DNA of 64,000 nt from Collinsella aerofaciens (GCF_028209395.1 NZ_JAQLDQ010000001.1:238208-302207), one strand, 5' to 3'. Numbered from the stretch's first letter, positions 44,475-53,997 are shown. Notes: a model not told the origin generated them from the letters alone. Numbers and translations are program-made.

Positions 44475-46247
44475 CTATGAGCGCTTGCGGCTCACCACGG
44501 CGCCCGCGGCGATGGCGGCTGTTCCCGCAAGGGCGGCTGCCACGATGGCTGCGCTCGAGGCGTCGCCGGTCGCTGCGAGTTTGCCGGCGATCTTGGCTCC
44601 CGTGGCTGCAACTGCAACGGTCTTGGTTGTCTTCGCGCTCTTAGACTTGGAACCCGGCTTGGTCTCGCCGGGCTTTTCCCCGGGTTTGGTCTCTTCGGGA
44701 GGCGCGATGACCGTGCTCTTGGCGACAGCTTCGTTATAGGGGGAGTCGATCACAGCGTCGCCCGTGCCGATGGTTTGACCCGCCTCGTAGACGATGCCGT
44801 CGCTGAGTTCTTCCTTGTTGCGATAGTCAATGACCTTGCCGCCTTCAGGCGTCTGGATGGTGGCTCCTTCGATTTCGATGGTGCCAATCGCCTTACCATC
44901 CGCGCTCATGGCAAGGGCGAAGATTGCCGCCGTGTCTCCCTCGGCCGTGACCTTGCTGCGGAGAATCGAAATGGTTGCGGGCGTGATGCCCTCCTTGGTC
45001 TGAGCAAAGATGCCGATGTTCATGCCTCGGGGCTGAGGGTTAGTTTCGCCATCCTGGCCTGCACTGTAGTGGTCGGGGCCGTCGCCGCCGGTCTCGGCAT
45101 AGCGGGCTATGGCCTTGACAACGGAGTCGCTGATGTAGATATGGCCACCCGCTTCGCCGGAGTAGAAATTACTGGTGGAGATTGCAACCGAGAACCTGCC
45201 TTCTGCGAGCGCATCCACAGTCGAGCCGTTCTTGATGACGATGTCGTCCTCATCGGTGAAGAGTGCGCTGACTTCCCCGCCATCTGAGCTTGCGCGGGCC
45301 GTCACGGTCGCGCCATCGAGCGTGATGCCCTTGTAGACATAGATGCCATACCCAACGCCACTTGCGTTGAGGGAAGCGTTCGTGACCGTGAGGCTGTTTT
45401 TACCGTCGATGGCGGCGTCTTCCTCGGAACTTGCCTTGACCTGGCTGCCATCCGAGATCTCGATGTTGCCGTCGGCCCAAATCGCATTGTCTTTGATAGA
45501 GCTTGCCTCTACCTTGCCGCCGCCCTTTATGATGAGGTTCTCGTTAGCATCGATACCCTGATCCTCGGTGGCCTTGGCGGTGACGGTTCCGCTGTTGTCG
45601 ATCGTGATGTTGCCGTCGGCCCTGATGCCATCCGAATCGCCCGTGGCGTTAACGTTTCCCGAGCCCTTGATGGTGACATCGCCCCCGGCATCGATGGCAT
45701 CGTGCTCGGTGCTCGTGGCGTTGACAGTGCCAGCGCCGTCGATGTTGATGTTGCCGACGGAAGTGATGGCGTCACGAGAAGATGCCACGTTGAGCGTGCT
45801 GGACGCGTCGCCCTGAATATTAAGCTCGGCGTTCTCGTTCGCGCCATCCTTAACCTTGATGCCGCGGCCGTCGTCGTTAGTGACGGTGTTGTTGCCCTCG
45901 TAGCTCACGTTGAGCTTGCCCGCTGCCTCGATCGCACCGCCGTTGTAGCCGTTGAGCTTCATATCATCGGCGCCGTCCCATGACCAGGTGCCGGCGGCGT
46001 CTCCCGCGGGCCCCGCGGCCGCTTCGTGGCGGACGCCATCGACGTCCACCCACTCCGCCGCGAGCGAGACGCTCGGCATGAGCAGCGAGCTCACCGTGAG
46101 CGCGCACACGGCACCCACGACGATGCGGCGCGTCACGCGGCGCCAGCTGCTGTGCGCGAGTCCTATGCGACGGCGAACGTCGGGCTCGACAAAATGGGCT
46201 CCAGAGGTTTTGTCATTGCGCTTGGGGGTCGTGAACAAGGCGGCCAT
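44475..46247 (-). CDS. LAxTG-anchored surface beta-helix protein (paralogue)
   Basis: A 590-residue paralogue of the protein encoded at 42382-44172, with the same signal peptide, beta-helix repeats (GNINIDGAGTVNATST, GDVTIKGSGNVNAT), linker and LAATGD-helix-RKRS sorting signal. N- and C-termini are almost identical between the two, while the repeat region and linker differ more. GGGAG precedes the ATG at 46247. The whole unit including upstream block and terminator is duplicated with a spacing near 2,075 bp. Anchoring needs a sortase not present here. Confidence 0.8.
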   Translation of the reverse strand: MAALFTTPKRNDKTSGAHFVEPDVRRRIGLAHSSWRRVTRRIVVGAVCALTVSSLLMPSVSLAAEWVDVDGVRHEAAAGPAGDAAGTWSWDGADDMKLNGYNGGAIEAAGKLNVSYEGNNTVTNDDGRGIKVKDGANENAELNIQGDASSTLNVASSRDAITSVGNINIDGAGTVNATSTEHDAIDAGGDVTIKGSGNVNATGDSDGIRADGNITIDNSGTVTAKATEDQGIDANENLIIKGGGKVEASSIKDNAIWADGNIEISDGSQVKASSEEDAAIDGKNSLTVTNASLNASGVGYGIYVYKGITLDGATVTARASSDGGEVSALFTDEDDIVIKNGSTVDALAEGRFSVAISTSNFYSGEAGGHIYISDSVVKAIARYAETGGDGPDHYSAGQDGETNPQPRGMNIGIFAQTKEGITPATISILRSKVTAEGDTAAIFALAMSADGKAIGTIEIEGATIQTPEGGKVIDYRNKEELSDGIVYEAGQTIGTGDAVIDSPYNEAVAKSTVIAPPEETKPGEKPGETKPGSKSKSAKTTKTVAVAATGAKIAGKLAATGDASSAAIVAAALAGTAAIAAGAVVSRKRS

Positions 46248-46286
46248 GGCTACTCCCATCCTCATAGGGCCTATGCGATTACGCCC

Positions 46287-46344
46287 AGCATATCTGCAGG
46301 ATGTAGCCGGCGGTAGTGCCGTTTGGAGGGCAAAATGTCCAAAA
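46287..46344 (-). promoter_or_regulatory. Conserved upstream block of surface gene 1
   Basis: Counterpart of 44212-44269, 40 bp upstream of the ATG. Same core GGACATTTTGCCCTCCAAAC on the minus strand. Confidence 0.5.
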
Positions 46345-46395
46345 CTCGGGAAGCAATACATCGCGCGTCCGTGCGTTGCCTGGCTTTAAAAGAAA

Positions 46396-46432
46396 AGCGC
46401 GGAGCCGCTCGATGCGACTCCGCGCCTTGTTG
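46396..46432 (-). terminator. Rho-independent terminator
   Basis: GCGCGGAG and CTCCGCGC flank a 13-base loop; on the minus strand TTTTCTTTT follows. It is 24 bp after the purine permease stop codon. Confidence 0.8.
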
Positions 46433-46455
46433 TTTTGCTTTAGCAGACTATGCTG

Positions 46456-47769
46456 TTACGCCACGAAGAAGTAGACGAGGAAGGCAAGGGCTGCGATCCA
46501 CATGAGCGGCTTGATCTTGGAGGCCTCGCCCTTAAAGAGCGCGACGATCACGTAGGCGATAAAGCCCAGGCCAATGCCGGCAGAGATGGAGTAAGTGAAG
46601 GGCACGCCGGCGACAATCATGAACGCCGGGAAACCTTGCGACACGTCGGACCAGTCGATCTCGGAGGCCTCGCTCATCATGAGGTAGCCGACGTAGACCA
46701 GAGCACCGCAGGTGGCGGCGCTGGAAACGATGGTGACGATGGGGGAGAAGAACGCGGCGAGGATGAACAGCACGCCGGTGGTGACGGAGGTGAGACCCGT
46801 GCGGCCACCGTCGGCAGCGCCGGACGTGGACTCGACGAAAGTGGTGATGGAGGAGACGCCCATAAAGCCACCGGCAGCAGCGGCCACGGAGTCGACGACC
46901 AGGATGGGACGGATGTCCTCGACATTGCCGTCCTCGGTCAGGAACTCGCCCTGCTTGGCGACGGCCATCGCGGTGCCCATGGTGTCGAAGAAGTCACTCA
47001 TGAGCAGCGAGAAGGCCACGACGAGCAGCATCGGGTCGGTCAGGACCTTCACGATGGCAAGGTTGCCGTCGGCAGTGCTGGCAAACGGGGCGCCGAAGGT
47101 CGAGAAGTCGAGCGGTGCGATGAGGCCCTCGGGCGCATGGGTGACGCCCAGCGGGATTCCGGCGATAACGGCGACGATGATGCCGATGAGCAGCGAGCCC
47201 GGCACGTTGCGGGAAGCCAGGGCAACCGTCACGACGATGGAGATGATGCCGACGATAAAGGTGGGGGAGGCGATGTCGCCCAGGCCGACGAGCGTACCGG
47301 CGCCAGCGGTGATGATGCCGGCGTCGCACAGGCCGATCATGGCGATAAACAGGCCCAGACCCACCGAGATGGCGTGGCGCAGGACCACGGGGATGGCGTC
47401 CATGATGGCCTCGCGCAGGCCGCACAGGACGAGCAGCAAGATGACGATACCCTCGAGGAAGATAACGCTCATGGCCACGTGCCAGTCGCCGCCGCACATG
47501 GTGGTGGCGATGCCCGCGATCATGGCGTTGATGCCCAGACCCGACGCGCAGGCGAGCGGGCGGTTGGCGAAGATGCCCATGCAGATGGTCATGATGCCGG
47601 CGCCCAGGCAGGTGGCGCAGGCGAGCGCTCCCGCATCAATGCCAGCGCCCGAGAGCACTGCGGGGTTGACGGCGATGATGTAGGCCATCGCCAGGAATGT
47701 TGTCAGTCCAGCGCGAAGTTCGGTCCCGATTGTGGACTTGCGCTCACTGACGTGAAAAAGTTCGTCCAT
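46456..47769 (-). CDS. AzgA-type guanine/hypoxanthine permease
   Basis: A 437-residue NCS2-type purine permease. N-terminal GLTTFLAMAYIIAVNPAVL and GLGINAMIAGIATTMCGGDW plus VSSITTFVESTSGAADGGRTG are diagnostic of the AzgA/PbuG/PbuO branch, which imports adenine, guanine or hypoxanthine. About 12-14 helices. Start ATG at 47769 (AAGGAAAGGG upstream). No purine riboswitch was recognised in the 190-bp leader. Substrate among purines not resolved. Confidence 0.9.
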   Translation of the reverse strand: MDELFHVSERKSTIGTELRAGLTTFLAMAYIIAVNPAVLSGAGIDAGALACATCLGAGIMTICMGIFANRPLACASGLGINAMIAGIATTMCGGDWHVAMSVIFLEGIVILLLVLCGLREAIMDAIPVVLRHAISVGLGLFIAMIGLCDAGIITAGAGTLVGLGDIASPTFIVGIISIVVTVALASRNVPGSLLIGIIVAVIAGIPLGVTHAPEGLIAPLDFSTFGAPFASTADGNLAIVKVLTDPMLLVVAFSLLMSDFFDTMGTAMAVAKQGEFLTEDGNVEDIRPILVVDSVAAAAGGFMGVSSITTFVESTSGAADGGRTGLTSVTTGVLFILAAFFSPIVTIVSSAATCGALVYVGYLMMSEASEIDWSDVSQGFPAFMIVAGVPFTYSISAGIGLGFIAYVIVALFKGEASKIKPLMWIAALAFLVYFFVA

Positions 47770-47962
47770 GCATACCCTTTCCTTGTTCAGCCCCGAGTTT
47801 AGGCCGATTGACACGAACTCACTTACTATATCGTCTTTACAACCTTGCTGTTCCTCGCATGTTGATGTTCGGCGCTTTGTAACAGACGGACGGTATTTAT
47901 CGCATGAAAATGTGTGGGTACCGTATACTTAAGCGGTTACAACGACCCCTATGGAGGAACGT

Positions 47963-48382
47963 ATGATTAAAGAGCTTTGCCACGACGAGGCTATCCTGTC
48001 CCAGCGTTGCGAGGTTGCGACCGTCGAGGACGAGTCGGTTGCTCAGGACCTGATCGATACCATCAAGTCGCTCGACGATGCCGGCTGCCTTGCCGCTAAC
48101 CAGATTGGCGTTACCAAGAAGGTCTGCGTCTACCTGGACGACGCCGGCGAGCCCCACGTGCTCTACAACCCCCGTCTGGTGTTTGGCCTGGGCGCCAGCA
48201 AGATGGAGGAGAGCTGCCTGACGCACGAGGAGGTCACCAAGTCCACGCGCTATATCAAGTGCAAGGTTGCCTTTGACCAGATCGTCGATGGCAAGATGCG
48301 CGAGCGCAAGCAGGACTTTGTGGGCTTCGAGGCGCAGATGGTCCAGCATATGATCGACCACTGTCTTGGAAAGTTGGTCTAA
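47963..48382 (+). CDS. Peptide deformylase-like protein with altered active site
   Basis: A 139-residue protein of the deformylase fold. Motif 1 is GCLAANQIG (normally GLAAxQIG) and motif 2 is ESCLT (normally EGCLS, with the metal Cys kept). Motif 3, normally QHExDHxxG, reads VQHMIDHCLG: both metal-binding His remain, but the catalytic Glu is Met. Known deformylases lose activity without that Glu, so this may be a non-catalytic or differently acting paralogue of the deformylase encoded at 55702-56112. ATG at 47963 follows GGAGG; the nearby ATG at 47951 overlaps that site. Confidence 0.82.
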   Translation: MIKELCHDEAILSQRCEVATVEDESVAQDLIDTIKSLDDAGCLAANQIGVTKKVCVYLDDAGEPHVLYNPRLVFGLGASKMEESCLTHEEVTKSTRYIKCKVAFDQIVDGKMRERKQDFVGFEAQMVQHMIDHCLGKLV

Positions 48383-48414
48383 GGGGACCAAAGCACCGCA
48401 CTTCGTCTCTTTTG

Positions 48415-48456
48415 GTCCGGGTATGACATTGTTGTCATGTCCGGGCTTTTGTGTTT
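48415..48456 (+). terminator. Rho-independent terminator
   Basis: CCGGGTATGACA and TGTCATGTCCGG form an imperfect stem followed by GCTTTT, 33 bp after the deformylase-like stop codon. Confidence 0.7.
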
Positions 48457-48513
48457 AGCGCCTTTTTGTTTGGTGACAATAACCTTAGCAGGAACGTAAA
48501 GCTAGGAGGCGCT

Positions 48514-49479
48514 ATGTGCACGAGCATTCGATTTACCGATAATTCTGGCCACATGTATCTAGGCCGCAACCTCGACTGGAGCTTTGACTACGGACAACAG
48601 GTTCGCGTGATGCCGCGCGGGTTCCACATCCCGTATTCGTTTATCGACGATGCGTCGGCGGCACACGCGGTAATCGGCATGTGCATCGATTACAAGAACT
48701 ACCCTATGTTCTTCGACTGCGGCAACGATGCGGGCCTCGCCGTGGCGGGTCTCAATTTCCCGGGTTATGCCGAGTATGCCGAGGACCCTGTCGACGGCAA
48801 GACCAATATCGCAGCCTATGAGTTTCCCCTGTGGGTGGCAGCGACGTTTTCGACGGTCGACGAGGTCGAGGCCGCGCTGTGCGACACGGTGATTGTCGCC
48901 AAATCTGCCGGAGAGGGGCTGGGCGTGTCGCTGCTTCATTGGATTATCGGCGACAGCCAGCGTAGCATCGTGGTCGAGATGATGGCTGACGGCCTGCATG
49001 TATACGACGATCCGGTCGACACCCTTGCCAACCAGCCGACCTTCCCGTGGCACATGGAAAACCTGCGCACCTATATCACCGCCACAAGCGATTTTCCGCA
49101 GACGGCGACATGGCGTGGCGCCGAGCTTAAGCCCTATGGAGCCGGTGCCGGCATGCGCGGCATTCCGGGCGATTGCTATTCGCCGAGCCGTTTTGTAAAG
49201 GCGGCGTACCTCAATGCCAATTACCCGCAAAAGGAGAGCGAGACCGAAAACGTCGTTCGCATGTTCCGCTCGCTCGAGGGCGTGGTGATGATTGAGGGGG
49301 CGTCCAGGATGGGCGATGGCAAGTTCGAGAAGACTATCTATACCGGATGCTTTAGCGCGCGCACGGGCAATTATTACTACGCGATGTATGGGGATCCGTC
49401 GATTCGTTACGTGAGCCTGATGGATGCCGAGGGCGCGAGCCCCGATAGGCTCGTGGTTCCCGAGCCGCGTCGTTCGTAG
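48514..49479 (+). CDS. Choloylglycine hydrolase family (bile salt hydrolase)
   Basis: A 321-residue Ntn-hydrolase. The nucleophile is Cys2, exposed after Met removal (MCTS). Other residues of characterised bile salt hydrolases are present: Arg and Asp in GRNLDW, Asn in AGLNFPGY, Asn in ANQPTFPWH and Arg in SPSRFVKA. Length is near the family norm (about 320). This supports deconjugation of glycine- or taurine-linked bile acids in the cytoplasm, although penicillin V acylases share the fold. ATG at 48514 follows AGGAGG. Monocistronic with its own terminator. Confidence 0.88.
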   Translation: MCTSIRFTDNSGHMYLGRNLDWSFDYGQQVRVMPRGFHIPYSFIDDASAAHAVIGMCIDYKNYPMFFDCGNDAGLAVAGLNFPGYAEYAEDPVDGKTNIAAYEFPLWVAATFSTVDEVEAALCDTVIVAKSAGEGLGVSLLHWIIGDSQRSIVVEMMADGLHVYDDPVDTLANQPTFPWHMENLRTYITATSDFPQTATWRGAELKPYGAGAGMRGIPGDCYSPSRFVKAAYLNANYPQKESETENVVRMFRSLEGVVMIEGASRMGDGKFEKTIYTGCFSARTGNYYYAMYGDPSIRYVSLMDAEGASPDRLVVPEPRRS

Positions 49480-49502
49480 CTCACTGGTCCGTTGCGACAT
49501 AA

Positions 49503-49540
49503 AACGGCCTCGCACCTCTTATGAGATGCGAGGCCGTTGT
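49503..49540. terminator. Bidirectional rho-independent terminator
   Basis: AACGGCCTCGCA and its complement form a stem with a short AT-containing loop, between convergent bile salt hydrolase and kup genes. Confidence 0.85.
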
Positions 49541-49560
49541 CGTCAATGGCTGGTGGCGTG

Positions 49561-51789
49561 TTAGAAGTTGGCGTCGTTGAACTGGGTGCTCTCGAGTCCG
49601 TCGAGTTGCTGTTCGGGCGTATCTGCGACGCTCTCGAGCAGCTCAGTGGGATCGACGTTCATATTCTTACCGGCTTCGTTGCCGTTGACCAGGTCGTCCG
49701 AGAAGATGTCGACTTCCATTTCTTCGGCCTCTTCGATCTGAACCTCGAGCGGCACTTGGGTGCGCACGAGCTTAACGGCCGGGCGCATGCGGGCAAAGAG
49801 CGGTACGTACTCAATGATGATGGCCGAGTTCTCGAGACCGTACCAGCGTGCCGGGCTTCCGCAGGCGCGGCGGACGGCGTACTTGATGGCCATCACGCGG
49901 TGGTCATTGCGGTTGATGTCCGTTTCGGGGGCAAGCATCTTGCGCAGCATGCAAAAGCGGAAGTCACCTACGTTGCCGCGCGTCTCGTAGATGGAGTAGG
50001 TGTGATGTTGCGGCGGCAGCTCGCCCGATGCCATCAAGTCGCCGACGATCTGACGCAGATAGGCGTTGACGCGCTGGTTGACCTTAAAGCCCAGGTCCAG
50101 GCGCACGCGGAACAAAAAGTCCGTGCCAAAGGTCTCGACGGAATACTCGTGCGTATAGGGTTCGTCGGTAACGTGCACGTTGATGAACCAATATGCCTTG
50201 GCGCGCTTGGGGTGCTTGTCCAGGATGGAATAGAGCACGTCGCGGTCGAGTGTGAGCGGGTCGGGGCTGTTGGTGAGAAATACCAGATTGTCGGCGAGCA
50301 CGGGATAGGTCTCGTCATTGCACAGGCGATTGAGCTGGTCGATGTACTTGGAGACGGGCAGCAGAATCGTCTGCGTGCGCTCGATGGCGGTGCCGCGACG
50401 CCACACATACATAAGGCCAAACAGCAGTGCGGCCAAGAAGATCATCACATAGCCGCCGTCAAAGAACATGGTGAGGCACGAGGCGAAAAAGCACAGCTCA
50501 ATGGCGCCGAAGAGCAGGGCGAAGACGCAGGCGCCCAGCTTGTGCTTGAGAATGCCGGCGATATAGCTCGTCAAAAGCGTGGTGGTCATAAGCATGGTCA
50601 CGGTAATGGCGAGGCCGTAGGCGCTCTCCATGCGCTCGGAGTTCTGGAACAGCAGCACAATGAAGATGCAGCCGACCCACATGATGTTGTTGACGAGTGG
50701 AATATAGAGCTGGCCCTTGGTGTCGCTGGGGTAGTGGATGCGCAGGTGCGGCATAAGGTTGAGGCGCGTTGCCTCGGATACCAGCGAGAACGAGCCGGTG
50801 ATGAGCGCCTGTGAGGCGATGATGGCCGCCACGGCCGAAAGCACGATGGCAAAGGGGCGTAGGGGCTCGGGGAGCATCATATAGAACGGGTTGACGATAT
50901 CCATCGCGAGCATCTGGGGGTTGGAGTTATTGGCGAGTAGCCAAGCTCCCTGACCCAGATAGTTGAGGATAAGGGCCGCCTTAACAAATGGCCAGGATGC
51001 ATAGATGTTTGCCTTGCCCACGTGGCCCATGTCCGAGTAGAGTGCCTCGGCACCGGTTGTCGACAGGAAGACAAAGCCGAGCACCATAATGCCCGAATGG
51101 TTGATGGGCGAGAACAGGAACATAATGCCGCGGATGGGGTTGAGCGCGCGCAAGATGGACAGGTTGCCGAGCATGTTGAACAGACCGGCGCCTGCCAGGA
51201 ACAGGAACCACAGCGTCATGAGCGGGCCGAAGAGCTTGCCGATTGACGAGGTGCCGGCGCGCTGCATGGCAAATAGGCCGCAGATAATGATGATGGTGAT
51301 GATGATGACGTTGGTCTGGCCGTCGCCCAGCAGCGCATGGCCCCATTCGATGGTGCGCAGACCCTCGATGGCTGTGGTGACCGTGACGGCGGGGGTGAGG
51401 ATGCCGTCGGCGAGCAGCGCCGCGCCGCCGATCATGGCGGGCAGAATCAGCCATGGTGCCACCTTGCGTACGAGGCTGAACAGGGCGAAGATGCCGCCTT
51501 CGTTGTGGTTGTCGGCCTTCATGGCGATTACCACGTACTTGACCGTGGTCACGAGCGTCATGGTCCAGATGACGAGCGAAAGCGCGCCCAGGATCATGTC
51601 CTCGCTGACGGTACCGATGCCGCCGTTGTTGGTGACGATTGATTTCATGGTGTACATGGGGCTCGTGCCGATGTCGCCATAGACGACGCCGAGCGTTACG
51701 AGCAGCATGCCAGCGGAGAGGGGGATGGCTCCGTGCCCGCCTTGCCTGCGCTGGTCTTGGAGGTTTGCCTCCAGTTTGTTGTGTGCCAC
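49561..51789 (-). CDS. kup: Kup-family potassium transporter
   Basis: A 742-residue potassium/proton symporter. The N-terminal VVYGDIGTSPMYT is the Kup signature; 12 membrane segments follow, then a long cytoplasmic domain (from about residue 470) with VFLTNSPDPLTLDRDVLYSI. Start is GTG at 51789, five bases after AAGGGAG; an ATG 18 bases upstream lacks a site. E. coli Kup is 622 residues, so the C-terminal tail (acidic, EEAEEMEVDIF) is longer. No c-di-AMP riboswitch was recognised upstream. Confidence 0.92.
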   Translation of the reverse strand: MAHNKLEANLQDQRRQGGHGAIPLSAGMLLVTLGVVYGDIGTSPMYTMKSIVTNNGGIGTVSEDMILGALSLVIWTMTLVTTVKYVVIAMKADNHNEGGIFALFSLVRKVAPWLILPAMIGGAALLADGILTPAVTVTTAIEGLRTIEWGHALLGDGQTNVIIITIIIICGLFAMQRAGTSSIGKLFGPLMTLWFLFLAGAGLFNMLGNLSILRALNPIRGIMFLFSPINHSGIMVLGFVFLSTTGAEALYSDMGHVGKANIYASWPFVKAALILNYLGQGAWLLANNSNPQMLAMDIVNPFYMMLPEPLRPFAIVLSAVAAIIASQALITGSFSLVSEATRLNLMPHLRIHYPSDTKGQLYIPLVNNIMWVGCIFIVLLFQNSERMESAYGLAITVTMLMTTTLLTSYIAGILKHKLGACVFALLFGAIELCFFASCLTMFFDGGYVMIFLAALLFGLMYVWRRGTAIERTQTILLPVSKYIDQLNRLCNDETYPVLADNLVFLTNSPDPLTLDRDVLYSILDKHPKRAKAYWFINVHVTDEPYTHEYSVETFGTDFLFRVRLDLGFKVNQRVNAYLRQIVGDLMASGELPPQHHTYSIYETRGNVGDFRFCMLRKMLAPETDINRNDHRVMAIKYAVRRACGSPARWYGLENSAIIIEYVPLFARMRPAVKLVRTQVPLEVQIEEAEEMEVDIFSDDLVNGNEAGKNMNVDPTELLESVADTPEQQLDGLESTQFNDANF

Positions 51790-51946
51790 GAGGACTCCCT
51801 TAGACATCCGGTTATCTGTCTAGGACAAAAAACTTTATGCCGTCTTTATACATACAAGAGCAGTTTGGCACATCGGGTTATTTTAGACAATAATCCTCAG
51901 CTGGGGATTATTTATCTACGCAGGTAGCATTTCAAAGCAGGGGCTT

Positions 51947-52858
51947 TTAAGCACGTGCTGTCTGGGCGATGCCAGCCTTGGCGTTTGCGCGTTTGCCGGC
52001 GAGTTCGCAAAAAATCGCGCCGCCGATGATAAGCGCGGCGCCCATCAGGCGGACCGGTGTTATGGCTTCACCCAAAAGGGCGGCCGAGAACACGACCGCC
52101 GAAAGCGGCTCGAGGTAGCCGACGACGGCGACGGTCTGGACGGGCAGCTTGGCGACGGCGCTAAAGTAGAGCAGGCAACCAATGCCGGTGTTGACGACGC
52201 CGAGCATAGCGACGGCGCGCCAATCAATGCTGGCGGCGACGCCGGCGGACAGGAACGAGGGAGCGCCCTGCGTGATGAGCGTGAGGGCCAGTGCGGTCAC
52301 AAAGGCGGCGCTCACTTGGAGTGCGGAGTTCTCGAGGCCCTCGATGTGCGGCGCACCCTTGCTGGCGATGACCATCAATGCATAGCAGAAGGCCGAGGCG
52401 ATTCCACAGACGATGCCCGCAATGGGCATATTGCCGCCTAGACCTTGCGCTGCAATGAGAAAAGCACCGCAGGCGACGGCGACAAAGCCAGCGATTTTGC
52501 CGCCGGTCAGCTTTTCGCCAAAAATGAGCGGGGAGAGGGCCATAACGATGATGGGGCCACAGTAATACAACAGCGAGGAGATACCAACGCCGATCGTCTG
52601 ATAGGCGCGGAACAGGAAAATCCAGCTGGCGCCCAGCGCGGCGCCCGAGACGATGAGCGCTGCGTCCTCGCGGGGGCGAGACGGAGCCTGCAGGTTATGG
52701 CGCTTGGTTATGAAGAGGATGGCGGCAAGGGTGAGAGCGCCCAAAAACGTGCGCAACAGTACGATATCGGAGCTCGGCAGCGCGATGGCAGCGGCGATGA
52801 TGCCGTTGGAGCCAAACAATAGCAATGCTGCTAAGTACGTAAACAATCCGTTGTTCAT
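51947..52858 (-). CDS. EamA/DMT-family transporter
   Basis: A 303-residue protein with ten membrane helices in two EamA repeats (for example GFVAVACGAFLIAAQG and LGVVNTGIGCLLYFSAVAKLP, ending GAALIIGGAIF). Members export amino acids, nucleosides or other metabolites. It diverges from a LysR gene 118 bp away, which probably controls it. GAGGGG lies 12 bases before the ATG at 52858. Substrate unknown. Confidence 0.88.
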   Translation of the reverse strand: MNNGLFTYLAALLLFGSNGIIAAAIALPSSDIVLLRTFLGALTLAAILFITKRHNLQAPSRPREDAALIVSGAALGASWIFLFRAYQTIGVGISSLLYYCGPIIVMALSPLIFGEKLTGGKIAGFVAVACGAFLIAAQGLGGNMPIAGIVCGIASAFCYALMVIASKGAPHIEGLENSALQVSAAFVTALALTLITQGAPSFLSAGVAASIDWRAVAMLGVVNTGIGCLLYFSAVAKLPVQTVAVVGYLEPLSAVVFSAALLGEAITPVRLMGAALIIGGAIFCELAGKRANAKAGIAQTARA

Positions 52859-52976
52859 GTGCTGACATCCCCTCTATATCCGAGCATGTTCACTATGGGT
52901 GAACTGGCTTTAGAAGAAAAGCGAATATAATGCATGGATAACATGACAAAAACTCATGTAAAGGTGGAGGGGTGCC

Positions 52977-53834
52977 GTGGAAACGAATATTCAAAAGATG
53001 CAGGTGCTGCTCGAGACCGTGCGGGCCGGCAGTTTTACGCGCGCCGCCGAGCGGCTGAGCTATTCGCAGTCGGGCGTGAGCCGCATGGTGGGCGACCTTG
53101 AGACCGATTGGGGTTTTAAGGTGCTCGACCGCAGCCGCGAGGGTGTGGTGCTTTCTGCCGATGGGCGGCAGATCATGCCGGCGGTTGAGGCGCTCTGCGA
53201 GGAGTTTGGCCGCCTGCAGCGACACGTGGACGAGATGCGTGGGCTCATGCGCGGCAAGATCTGCATTGGTACGTTTTCGAGTGTGGCGACCCATGTACTG
53301 CCGCCGGTGATTGCGCGCTTTCGCGCCGATCATCCGGATGTCGATTACGAGCTACTGATGGGTGATTACTCCGAGATTGAGCAATGGGTGGCGGAAGGCC
53401 GCTGCGACCTGGGCTTTATTCCGCGCGAGCCACGCGGCGCCGGCATGGCGTCGCGACCGTTGGTGCAAGACGAGTTGATGGCCGTGGTGCCAGCGGACTC
53501 CTCGCTTGCCACGGCGGAGGTCGTTTCTCTTGCCGATTTAGCCAACGAGCAGTTTATTCTGCTAGAACGCGGCACTGATGACGAGATTACGCCGCTATTC
53601 CGTCGGGCGGGGCTGGCGGTGCGCTCAAAACTGTCGACTTGGGATGACTATGCGATTATGGCTATGGTCGAGGATGGCCTGGGCGTGAGCATTCTTCCCG
53701 CGCTCATCTTGCGTCGCTGCCAGTTCGATGTTGCTGTGCGTCCGCTCGAAGGGCATCCCCATCGGCAGATCAACGCCATATATCGAACGGCCGATGTTTC
53801 GCTTGCCGCCGCTCGTTTCCTCGAATACCTCTAA
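52977..53834 (+). CDS. LysR-family regulator
   Basis: A 285-residue LysR protein; HTH residues 1-60 (MQVLLETVRAGSFTRAAERLSYSQSGVSRMV) and substrate domain with GKICIGTFSSVATHVLPPVIA. Start is GTG at 52977 after GGTGGAGGGG. It is divergently transcribed from the EamA transporter gene, the usual arrangement for LysR control of a neighbour. Confidence 0.9.
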   Translation: METNIQKMQVLLETVRAGSFTRAAERLSYSQSGVSRMVGDLETDWGFKVLDRSREGVVLSADGRQIMPAVEALCEEFGRLQRHVDEMRGLMRGKICIGTFSSVATHVLPPVIARFRADHPDVDYELLMGDYSEIEQWVAEGRCDLGFIPREPRGAGMASRPLVQDELMAVVPADSSLATAEVVSLADLANEQFILLERGTDDEITPLFRRAGLAVRSKLSTWDDYAIMAMVEDGLGVSILPALILRRCQFDVAVRPLEGHPHRQINAIYRTADVSLAAARFLEYL

Positions 53835-53895
53835 ATGCGTGCACGTCGTTATCGCCTTGGGATAAATCTCGAGGTCTTGCTCATTTTATTTTTGA

Positions 53896-53976
53896 AATTG
53901 AACTTTTCGAAATAGCACGGCGCTATACTGCTGCCTAAATTGAACTCAGGTTCAATTCGTGTTGTATAAATTGAAC
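53896..53976 (+). promoter_or_regulatory. AATTGAAC operator cluster before the HTH-aminotransferase gene
   Basis: AATTGAAC occurs at 53896-53903, 53938-53945 and 53969-53976; the middle one pairs with GTTCAATT at 53950-53957 to give the 20-bp palindrome AATTGAACTCAGGTTCAATT. TATACT at 53924-53929 may be the -10 box. The fused regulator probably binds here. Confidence 0.55.
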
Positions 53977-53997
53977 TTTGCCAGCAAGGAGGTTCTA

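Noticed and set aside
46450-47802. A 450-codon plus-strand frame opposite the purine permease
   Set aside because: Its product is Asp/Gly/His-rich without domains; the minus strand encodes a clear AzgA permease.
51790-51946. c-di-AMP (ydaO) riboswitch before kup
   Set aside because: The leader is too short and lacks the conserved ydaO motifs.
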